From assembly GCA_000149265.1 (NCBI GenBank), contig CH003046.1, forward strand, positions 1,199,238-1,263,237: a stretch of DNA of 64,000 nucleotides, given 5' to 3'. The notes under the pieces were generated by a model. It saw nothing but the letters and a program-made list of their open reading frames with translations. It searched no databases and was not told the origin of the DNA. Shown here piece by piece: positions 55,330 to 64,000 of this stretch (position 1 is the stretch's first letter; every line of letters begins with the position of its first letter). This DNA is from Ciona savignyi. Taxonomy: Eukaryota; Chordata; Ascidiacea; Phlebobranchia; Cionidae. The position numbers and the translations under genes were made by a program.

Positions 55330-56895
55330 TTACTTTTCGCTTTTATTAAAATGTTGCGTGTATGGAAAAGCCACACATTCATTTGCCAATTATTGCCCGT
55401 ACTAAACTAAGGTGTAAGTTAACCAAAACATTACTGAGAATCTGATGCACTAATTACCAAATACCGGAGATACAATAATCAATCAAACTAGGAATGTTTA
55501 TTTAGCCAGTACTCTTGATCCAGCGCGCCGGCTTTTACACCACTTTCACCACAAAAGTGGCGACACTAAACCGACCGCCGGATTATTTATTCGTGTCCCT
55601 GGACAAGCCACTTGACGATCGACGCCTTAACCCAGTGTATTAATGGAGTGAACTTATGAAGATACGGGTATTGGCGGAAAGTACTAACGACCTGTTATAA
55701 TTTAATATAATTTTATTTAAACCCCAGTTAGTGAAAGGTTGTCGGTATCTGCTTTTAACTCATACGGTATACAAAGAAGATCGCTTGTCAAACAGCAATA
55801 TCATATAAAAACAAATGCGTAAATTTATATTTTACTTGTGTTTAGGTCGGGAACCTAGCTTTTTGTAATTACAAACCTAGCTGGACTCACTTGTTTCAAA
55901 TGCATAGAAGGAAAAAAATAAAACGAAAATGCCTCCATATGTATAAACTATGGATACTGAGAAATAAAGCTATTATTTAAACCAATAGTACAATATCAAT
56001 ACAATAGCTGCGTTTGCTGTCATAAAACTGATGAGTCGACTTCCTTTATTCGTTGCATTCTTATATATTGGATTACTGTCGAATAAGCATAATGACTTTG
56101 AGTAATTTATACCACAAAATGCTAACAATGCGTTAGTATGCTTTGGTTATACATTTGTGTGTTAAGCGAGCAATATGTATTTATATTAGTTTATAAGATT
56201 AGGAATAAAAGGTAAGTTTTGTAAGGTAGCGATTGTAGTAGTGAGTTTTCAGCTGATAACTACATTACACTTTTCAGTATATAATGTGTATATCACAGAA
56301 GTTAAATAATATTTATAATGCAAATCAATACGTGCAGGATATGTAAGCATATATAAAACTAGTGGCTTAGGATTAACGGAACAATTACTGTCAGGTTATT
56401 AAACCACATATGGGAGCCGAAATGCGATACAATGTAGAAATATATAAACGTACAACATATGTGAAATCATTGAGTTAAGATAGCGAGTTACGAACGGACT
56501 TGTGTTTGAGAGGTTGGTGCGACCGATATATAAAATTCTTTATAAAAATAGTTTGTGGTCTACGTGTGGGTTCGGGTTAAAAAAACATAAGGAAAAAACA
56601 AAAACGCAAGTTTAGTTGGTTAGTTGCGTGTATGGAATTTAGTGATAGTTTTTATTCACATGTCTCAGTTTAGGTTAAAAATGTCAAATATCGACCAAAA
56701 CAATAAAATAAATTAAAAGTGGTTAAAATGTGATTAATAACCACACCACGCGACAGAAGTCTTTATTTAAACATATTTGTCTGAAATTTCGCACTCCCAG
56801 TGTTGACAAATTTGCACATCATAAATTCAATGACGTGACTCTGATTGTAAACAGTACTAGTTTGAAGTACAGGACCTTACACACGCCCCGGGCCT

Positions 56896-56905
56896 ATTGG
56901 CCAAT
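56896..56905. promoter_or_regulatory. CCAAT/ATTGG palindrome upstream of the Rh gene
   Basis: ATTGGCCAAT, two overlapping NF-Y-type CCAAT boxes followed by CAGC, 69 nt upstream of the ATG at 56974. Placed on sequence alone. Confidence 0.35.
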
Positions 56906-56973
56906 CAGCAGCGTTCGAGCTCAGAACAGAGAAAGCTACTGAACTTCAGTCGACGATAGAAGCCGAGTCAAGT

Positions 56974-59900
56974 ATGAGGTAAATACCCCGTTGCTTATAA
57001 TAGCTCAGGTTATTTCAAATATAAAGCATATCATTTGTGTCCGTATTATGTATTTATATTATTATTATTAACGAATTATATGAACTAAAACATCTGTTTT
57101 GGTTAAGTAAACTGAAAACTTCAATAATCAAAACGCAGTACAGTTGGCTCAGTTGAGTTTATTTAATTTATAGCAACACAAGAGGAAAAGCTACAGCGTT
57201 GCTCCTAGTGGCACAGGCAATATTTCTGGTTTTATTTGGTCTTTTCGTTGACTATGATGTATCCGCGGGTCCTCGCAATAGCAGCCTATCCACACACTCT
57301 ACATTGGCCCACTATTATCCAAGTAAGTTAATAATTAAGTTATCTCATTCAATATGCTGCGTTGCATATTCCTAATAATTTTGGTGTAAGTTATGATAAT
57401 AAGTTACGATAAGTTATGATTGCCTTTGAACGTCTTTGCACAAAACGTGACAAACTTGGTCTGGTACATGACACATACCCTTGAATTAATTATATATTTC
57501 ATTAAGATATATGTGGTCTTAAGGATATACGCCGTAGGTTTGCCTTTTGAAAACCTTTTGTTTAGAGAATAAATGAATTTTAATTTATTAAGCAAAGTAT
57601 TGTAAGAATAAAAGCTGCCATATGCCTCTTAATTTTAAATTGTGATATTTGTATTGATTAATCATCACCAAACCGAAAGGTCGGCAGCGTATGTTTACAC
57701 AGGAAAATATATCAGTGCCTCTCTCTGACTTCTGATCGTTTCCTGAATGGCATAACAAAACCGCGCAGATACTCCCTTCCTAACTGTTCGTGCTGTTTGA
57801 CCAACACTTCAACTTAACACAACTTTAACCGGGCATTTTGTACCTTTTTTATCATAGACGTATTGAGGCATTTGGCCGACGAAGGTTCATGAAATCATTC
57901 CCCTTAGTCCCCCTTTAACCAGCATCTCACTATAGGAGGCGTTTAGCATAATATTCTCTGAAATATTTTTAATGTAAAATTACATAACAAAAATAGCTTT
58001 TACTCAAAATTCTACTATGGAAAACCCTAAATTTAAACTTTTTTTCAAAATCTCTAGCTGGTAGGCCTACCCTTTCGTACTTTTTCGGGAACGTATTCCC
58101 ACCAAAACAGCTAGGAAATGCACACTTAACATATTTATTTTACGAAGCTCTGTTTAAATATTACAAAACTAAATGGCTTAATTATAAACACTGGCGCGAA
58201 ACGTAGCACGTGCCGCATTCAACCGTTCCGACGTTGGGGAACCACTCTAACTGTTACCCAGAAATAACACTTTGCATGGCCAAGACAATACTATACCACA
58301 CATATATCATGCAATTAGCTAGAGCTCCAAAATAAATGCGGTTTTGCTATGAGCTTTAAACACCTAGCGAGAAACGAAAGCCGAAAAACTAACATTCCAT
58401 TATTTACTTGTCCAGGTGTACAAACCACCTAACCTACTGTGACGACATAAACCATATTTTGCAGTGTACCAGGACGTGCATGTCATGATGGTGATTGGAT
58501 TTGGGTTTTTAATGACGTTTTTAAAACGACATGGCTTTGGTTCAGTCGGGTTTAACTTTCTATTGACATGCTTTGTGATCCAGTGGTCGATCTTGGTGAA
58601 TGGTTGGTTCGGTTTGATCGGTACAGGCGCAGGGAGAATCCTTATCGATATTAAAAGGTGAACGTATGTACACAAAGCTCTTTGTTACGTCAGAATGTCG
58701 TCAATGATTTTCTGCAAAAGCTCTTTTACGAAGTTATTTCAGTGGACTCGCGATCAATCACAATCGGTGCAAAACTTAATATGAGACTTTAGCTTTACTT
58801 ACAGACTTACAATCACAATGTGTTTCAAATTATTGAAAAGTCACATCTATTTGCTGTGTGTGGCCAAAGGGTTATCGCAGCCGATTCATATACAGTATAT
58901 TTTTGAAAAACGGACTTGGTAATGCGCTCACCACGGGTTCGCATCTTTGCCCGATTATAAAATAGATGTTTAGTAAAAGTAAGCTCATATAGGCTAAAAG
59001 TAATACAAGTCATGTAGATGGTTAACAGAATGTTCATACAGCTTGTTGGAAGCTGACTTCGCTGTAGCGACTGTTCTCATATCATTCGGTGCAGTGCTGG
59101 GTGTAGTGAGTCCTGTCCAACTCATTATGATGGCAACCATTGAAGTTGTGTGTTATAACATCAGCATTTATGTCGGCATAGTACAATTCCAGGTTCGTGC
59201 GTTTGCTAATGGTTTAATTAAGCATCAATTACAAGTTCATATACATGACAGGCAACAGACATTGGCGGCTCGATGTTTATACACGCCTTCGGGGCTTATT
59301 TTGGGTTGGCGGTTGCTCGGGTGCTGTACAAAAAATCACAAACTAATAGCCGGAAGGAAGGCTCGGAATATCACTCCGATATATTTGCAATGATAGGTCA
59401 GGGTTTGTATTGAATACAAACTTAAGTGTTTCGAACGTGGATATAAACTAGCACGATATCCTAGCAGAGCCCTTGGCTTGCTACCAGCGCCGGTATAAAC
59501 TCATTCATTCACTTCTATACTCCCTGATATAGCATGGCTCACCAGAGACTCCACTTGTTAATAAGTACAGTAGATATGTGGATCCCGCTTCCTTTGGTTT
59601 AAGATAATGTGGATGCGTCTTGTATCCCAAGAAATACCTTTAATACCATGATAATATCAGAAGTCATGCTTTTGATTCTAACCTGAGCCAAATTTTACTG
59701 GTCTTACATCTTACTGTATAAGACCAATATCATATGTACTTGTTCATGATTATTATAGTAATAATGTTATTTTTATTGTAAATAATGTGAAATTCTGTAT
59801 CGCCAGCATTTGATTTTAGCATTAATATTTAGCGGACCTCACTGTTTATCAGGAACTTTATTTCTGTGGTTGTATTGGCCGAGTTTCAATGCGGCCCCGG

Positions 59901-62409
59901 GCAATGGTACAGAGCGCCATCGTGCGGTTATTAATACCGTACTGAGCCTGGCTGCTTGCACTGTTGTTACTTTCGCTCTGTCGGCTGTTACTGACAAAAA
60001 GAACAAGCTGGATATGGTAAACAAATTGTTCACAATATACCAAATAGGCTTATTACATACTTATGTAGGGTAAATAATAATTTGTTAGCGCCTAATTGTT
60101 AGCGCTGCTGATTCATATTCAGAATTCTTTATAAAAATGTTCTCGTGATGTGCCCATTGCGCATTCGAAATTTAGTTTCGTAAAAACTATAGAATAAACA
60201 TACAAAAAAAGTTTAAAGATTTGAAATTTCGAGCCTACTTATATATTGTTGTTGACGACTGACTTCGTGATCGTGCGGAAGTAAGTTAAGTTTCGAACCC
60301 ATGATGGGCTCGTCCCTTACACCGATTTTTTGTCATATCGTTGGTATATGTATCGGTCGCGTTGACCATTAGGCCACACAATCGTACGCGAATCACATCA
60401 GTTTGATTCATTTAATGAAGCCGTTCGAGCCACTTCGCAATGGTAATTCATTTCAACTGCATTGCACGTATAACAAGTAGTCTGTAACAAGTAAACCACC
60501 TCGCAGTATACTCATTTATTTCACTGCAACACAAAGTTAATTTTTTACTTGTCCAAGTTATGAACTAGACTTGCCCTCAATACTATGACCGTTTCTATAC
60601 AGAATCCTGTATGCGAATCGGACGCATGAACCATTTGACCACAACAAAATCCGTTTTTTTATTTATTTTATATATTTTTTTACCGAGTTAAGTTTCGAAC
60701 TCATGAACGTTACTCGAACCGTTTTTGTATTGTAGTCGGTATATGTATCGGTGCGTTAACCATTTGGCCACACGACCGTACACAACAAATCCTTTTACAT
60801 ATAGGTCCACATACAAAACGCCACATTAGCGGGAGGAGTTGCGATGGGAGCGAGCGCTGACTTGCTTGTTCAACCGTTCGGGGCATTGCTCATCGGATCC
60901 TCGGCTGCTGTGGTATCCACACTTGGATTCCGATATCTCCAGGTTGGCAGGATATATATATATCTTTATCCTCGGTGGTTAACGGTGAAACGTGAGAGAG
61001 TCATCATATGAATAATTGTCAGATTACCTCTCGCCCACGGTCGGGTTAGCAGAGCTGTTGCAGTGTGTGATTTAGGCGTTCCTTTTATTTAGTAAAAAGC
61101 CATTAATCCACTGCATGGGTCCAGGTAATGGTCACCAAGTGATTTTCCCAAGAAGCAACCGATTTGGCTAACGGTGGATTTCGATCCCGTAACCCTTTTT
61201 AAGTTTTTTTGACGATTTAACCAATTGAGCTACCCAGGCCCGCAAAAGAACAAGCCGCTTGTGACGTAATTACCGACTTTCCACAGCCGCTGCTGCAGCG
61301 AACCATTAAACTGCACGACACGTGCGGTGTGCACAACCTGCACGGGATGCCCGGGGTGCTCGGGGCGGTCATAAGCGCCATCATCGCCGCACTTGCTAAC
61401 AAGGCTGCTTATCAGGACAGGTAAAATGGATACGACTTAGGACTTTTCACCAACAGATGCCACCTGTACTAGATGCTGATTCATAGTTATATTTAAAAAA
61501 TACGTCCAGTAGAAAAATTAATAGCAGCTACGTATATTCAAAACTTTTAGTTCTGTACTAGGGAGCAATAGTTGATATAAATAAGGACGAGGATAATTAT
61601 TCTTTACCGATATAACAAAAGAAAAGGCAAAGGGTGTGGGGTCGTTATAAGGCTGTAATTGTCAACTTGTCTCGTGGCCATCATCGAGTTGCGGGTCCTA
61701 ATGTAATGTATATGATTAAACCGTTTCTGCTGTTTTAGTACAAACCATTGATACAAGCGGTTATACATACAACACTGCGTTTAGATAAATAAATTCGTAG
61801 TGAACTTGTTTTAACCCTTCTGCCAGTTATCACGAGCTGTTTAAAAATACGCTTCGAACACCCGGGCAAAATGGTGGATTCCAGATCGCGGCTCTCGTCG
61901 TTGTGTTGGCGATTGCTATCAGCACTGGCACAATCACTGGACTGCTCTTGAAATTACAAGTCTGGGACAATCTTACCGCGGTTGAACTCTTTGAAGACGA
62001 GGTGTTTTGGGAGGTAAACGACTATTGCTAAATAACTCTTTTTTAGGGTTGGATACATTGGGCTGTGTAATGATTACGTATTCGGAGTAAAAAAGTGCAA
62101 GCATAATTTAAAGATAGAGATTTTACATTTGTTTATATTGTAATCTCTTTTCGAAATCTCTTAAAAAAATGTTATATATTGACTTCATGATTTTGTGCTT
62201 TTACTAATCTTTAATGTCTTTGCATCATGCTTCCATTAAATGTAGTTTTGTTCGCTGCAATATGATTCGGTGTCGGTAAACATTCGGCCACACGACCGAT
62301 AATTGTATGATTTGCTTGGTAGTGTCCCCAAGCCGAGAGTGATGACGAAGATACTAACGACGAGAGGGAAGTATTAGCGGGAAAGTCGACAGCCACAGCA
62401 TCTGCGTGA
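56974..62409 (+). CDS. Rh-family ammonium/ammonia channel (Rh glycoprotein)
   Basis: Rh proteins form trimeric plasma-membrane channels for NH3/NH4+ (and perhaps CO2). Exons: 56974-56978, 57174-57322, 58465-58657, 59042-59192, 59252-59396, 59853-60016, 60805-60942, 61287-61420, 61827-62013, 62323-62409; 450 residues, the usual Rh length. Matches to RhAG/RhBG/RhCG run throughout: [84 protein letters not shown]. Both pore histidines are present ([11 protein letters not shown] and NLHGMPG). NSS in the first outside loop is an N-glycosylation site. Only ATG-AG of the coding frame is in exon 1. Which Rh subtype it is cannot be told by eye; it is Rh rather than AmtB because of the glycosylated loop and the NLHG motif. 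Confidence 0.93.
57323..58464 (+). other. Rh intron 2
   Basis: 1.14 kb, A+T-rich. I recognise no repeat, RNA or coding feature in it. Confidence 0.5.
58850..58960 (+). mobile_element. SINE-B remnant in Rh intron 3
   Basis: GTGTGGCCAAAGGGTTATCG, AGCCGATTCATATACAGTAT and CCACGGGTTCGCATCTTTGC. Moderately decayed. Confidence 0.6.
60095..60785. mobile_element. Cluster of three SINE-B copies in Rh intron 6
   Basis: A sense remnant at 60095-60185 (GCTGCTGATTCATATTCAGA), and reverse copies at 60275-60390 (TTTCGAACCCATGATGGGCT ... ACCATTAGGCCACACAATCG) and 60685-60785 (TTTCGAACTCATGAACG ... ACCATTTGGCCACACGACCG). The last ends about 20 nt before the exon 7 acceptor. Confidence 0.7.
60970..61240 (-). 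mobile_element. SINE-A, reverse, degenerate, in Rh intron 7
   Basis: TTATCCTCG, AATTGTCAGATTACCTCTCG, GGTCGGGTTAGCAGAGCTGT and a head remnant AACCAATTGAGCTACCCAGG. Confidence 0.6.
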
Positions 62410-63665
62410 ACTGCTACCTCATCCACTCATAACAACGAGATGAACTAAATACTGGGCTTCCATATTACTTTGTGTGAGCTACTGCCCCGTGTTCGATCCA
62501 TAGGCTCACATATGCGCTATAAGTACTAATTGAATTAGAAAAAGAAATACACCGATTATTTTACAACTTCTTATTGCACAATATGCATAGACGTTAATTC
62601 GTTTAAAAGAAAGTTAAATGTAGTTTAAAAGCCACAGCGGTGCCCCATATTTATTTACGATTGTGGTGATCCATATTTACCACAACGGCTTAAAACACTA
62701 GCAAACAAGAAACTTCAGCGGCTAAATTTTTCTTAAGTGTTTTTCTATGTTGAAGAATATTGTTTGAAAGATAGGACACGATGCTTATGTTTTTATTCAG
62801 GAGATGGAAAAACACAGAAACTGTTAGAACAGATAGACAATCGTGAATATACCTTATGCTCAGATTCGAGTTACCGAAGCTGTTGCAGTGTATTGTATAG
62901 GATTGAGACGTTTCTTTTAGTGACACCCATTAATACACAACCATCCACGAAAAACGACTTTATTTAACGACTATATTATTTCAGCTTGTTGTCGTAGTAG
63001 CTAATTAGACGGTAGTGCTAGGTTTGTATAGTCTGTGGTGCTGGGTTCGAATTCTACTCGTGGCAGTATTTTTACCTTCACTGAGTAATAAAGCGACGCA
63101 GGCCTACGTCTCGTTCTACGAAAGAGTGGACCTTATCTGCCTAGACCAGGGATGTCCAACTTGCGGCCCACCTGAGATTTTCGTGCGGCCCACCTGAGAT
63201 TTTCGTGCGGCCCACCTGAGACTTTCGTGCGGCCCGGTACTCATTTTCACTCCAAGTAGTATTTTGAACTTTGAATCTTAGCCTTATTAAAATGTATCAG
63301 TCTGCTTTTAGGGGCGCAGTAATAGTAGGCTATAGTATGGAAGCAACAGAAATACAAGATTATATATAGCTATAATGGTTTGTAATCGTTTCTTTATGTA
63401 CCCATTTTTCTTGAAATTTAATAGGTTCTGCGGCCCATTGAATTATTTCAAGTGACAATGCGGCCCACTACAATAAACGGTTGGACATCCCTGGCCTAGA
63501 CTCTAGACTATATGACCATATCTCAGTAGTCTCAAGTGATCTTTTGTTTAATAGAAAAACAAACAGAAGAGAGTCGAACGTGTCTTCGTTTTATTCACAA
63601 TATAAGTGGAATTTTAAACCACACGTTTTTTTCGTTATAGTTTTTCGCTTTGTGCATCGCTACGT
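62410..63665. other. Intergenic region with SINE remnant and a hAT-like MITE
   Basis: Between the convergent Rh gene and the partial minus-strand gene. A worn reverse SINE-A lies at about 62800-62950 (TTCGAGTTACCGAAGCTGTT) and a complete MITE at 63147-63493. No canonical AATAAA was found close to the Rh stop. Confidence 0.55.
63147..63493. mobile_element. hAT-like MITE with perfect 8-bp duplication (347 bp)
   Basis: TIR CAGGGATGTCCAAC at the left and GTTGGACATCCCTG at the right, 14 of 14 bp. Target duplication GCCTAGAC (63139-63146 and 63494-63501). Internally, 3.5 tandem copies of a 22-bp unit starting GCGGCCCACCTGAGATTTTC (about 63161-63236) lie near the left end, with related GCGGCCCA motifs near the right end. 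A different family from 357-841. Confidence 0.92.
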
Positions 63666-63984
63666 CTATTGTGCAAATAGTAGACTAAGCAGTAATGCAG
63701 AAGATAGCAGGACGATGATGACGTTCGGATCCCGCCCCTGAGCACCGCCCCCGCCGCCCCCATCGCCCCCATCACCCTCACCGTCCCCATTCATCGGGAT
63801 TACCTCCCGAATGACGCGGCTTTCCCGAGAAGTGGGCGCTACGACTTTGAACTCATACGTTCCACCTAGTGTCAGAGATAGAGTGCTCCAGCACGGTGTG
63901 GTCATCCACTGTCCATCCACCTCCCTATATTGAACATCCAACCCAGGGAATTCGCAGCTCACCAAAGTGTCACCAGACGTCGTG
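63666..63984 (-). CDS. C-terminal exon of a probable GPI-anchored chitobiase/hexosaminidase-like protein (partial)
   Basis: The minus-strand frame opens after an acceptor-like TCTTCCGCAG at the right edge and runs to a stop at 63666. The fold-like part (FPGLDVQYREVDGQW ... YEFKVVAPTSRESRV) resembles the Ig-like C-terminal domain of bacterial and invertebrate chitobiases (CHB_HEX_C type). A Gly/Asp/Glu-rich linker and a final hydrophobic stretch (VIIVLLSSALLLSLLFAQ) with no cytoplasmic residues suggest a GPI-anchor signal. The rest of the gene lies beyond the window, so function is inferred from about 60 residues. Confidence 0.55.
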
Positions 63985-64000
63985 CTGCGGAAGACCAATT

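Larger units (their letters stand above)
54481..56973. other. Divergent intergenic region between FNTB and the Rh gene
   Basis: About 2.5 kb between two divergently transcribed genes. It contains a worn SINE-A (54752-55020), a full SINE-A (55033-55329) and a SINE-B remnant (about 56505-56590). No other coding signal. The last 80 bp before the Rh start contain a palindromic CCAAT pair. Confidence 0.6.

Noticed and set aside
63010-63070. tRNA-like sequence with GGGTTCGAATTC
   Set aside because: Acceptor and T stems do not pair; probably chance or a very old SINE head.
1-64000. Integrated virus, retrotransposon with coding capacity, or bacterial contamination
   Set aside because: No reverse transcriptase, integrase, capsid or transposase frame was seen, and introns and animal genes span the window.

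Overview
The window is animal nuclear DNA, most likely from an ascidian of the Ciona type. The evidence is split genes with GT-AG introns (many only 50-65 nt), conserved animal proteins, moderate A+T, and dense families of short tRNA-derived SINEs and MITEs. The species call is an inference from gene content and repeat style; no search was run. It is ordinary chromosomal sequence. I found no bacterial operon, CRISPR array, defence island or other self-evidently new system. What stands out is the mobile-element biology and several breaks in otherwise clean gene models.

Layout, left to right. (1) 2313-15997, plus strand: SETD1 (Set1/COMPASS H3K4 methyltransferase). I traced 25 exons from the N-terminal RRM through an SR-rich domain to the WDR5-binding motif, N-SET, SET and post-SET. 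The model is broken once, at 10.8-12.0 kb, where a 100-N gap is flanked by two near-identical copies of about 390 bp. (2) 17329-38150, plus: LRP4-type receptor, 34 exons, with signal peptide, nine LDLa modules, EGFs, four YWTD propellers, a transmembrane helix and a cytoplasmic tail. One extra base breaks exon 30. (3) 42061-43489, plus: ChaC-family gamma-glutamylcyclotransferase, 3 exons. (4) 43773-49765, minus: TRMT2A (tRNA uracil-5-methyltransferase), 11 exons, with a repetitive N-terminus and one frame-scrambled exon. (5) 50072-54480, minus: FNTB (farnesyltransferase beta), 11 exons, just upstream of TRMT2A on the same strand and possibly in an operon with it. (6) 56974-62409, plus: Rh-family ammonium channel, 10 exons. 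(7) 63666-63984, minus: the last exon of a gene running off the right edge, probably a GPI-anchored chitobiase/hexosaminidase-type protein.

The genes are functionally unrelated (chromatin, Wnt/agrin-type receptor, glutathione turnover, tRNA modification, protein prenylation, ammonia transport). The intergenic and intronic DNA carries: a ~290-bp tRNA-derived SINE (here SINE-A) in about 25 copies, full to degenerate; a ~115-bp tRNA-like SINE (SINE-B) in about a dozen copies; four hAT-like MITEs, three with perfect 8-bp target duplications; one Harbinger-like MITE with TAA duplications; a three-copy hairpin family with 9-13-bp duplications; and several minisatellites, one of which begins at a splice donor and one of which is coding.

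Exon boundaries were placed by eye from splice consensus, reading phase and remembered family sequence. The phases close through every gene except at the breaks described.
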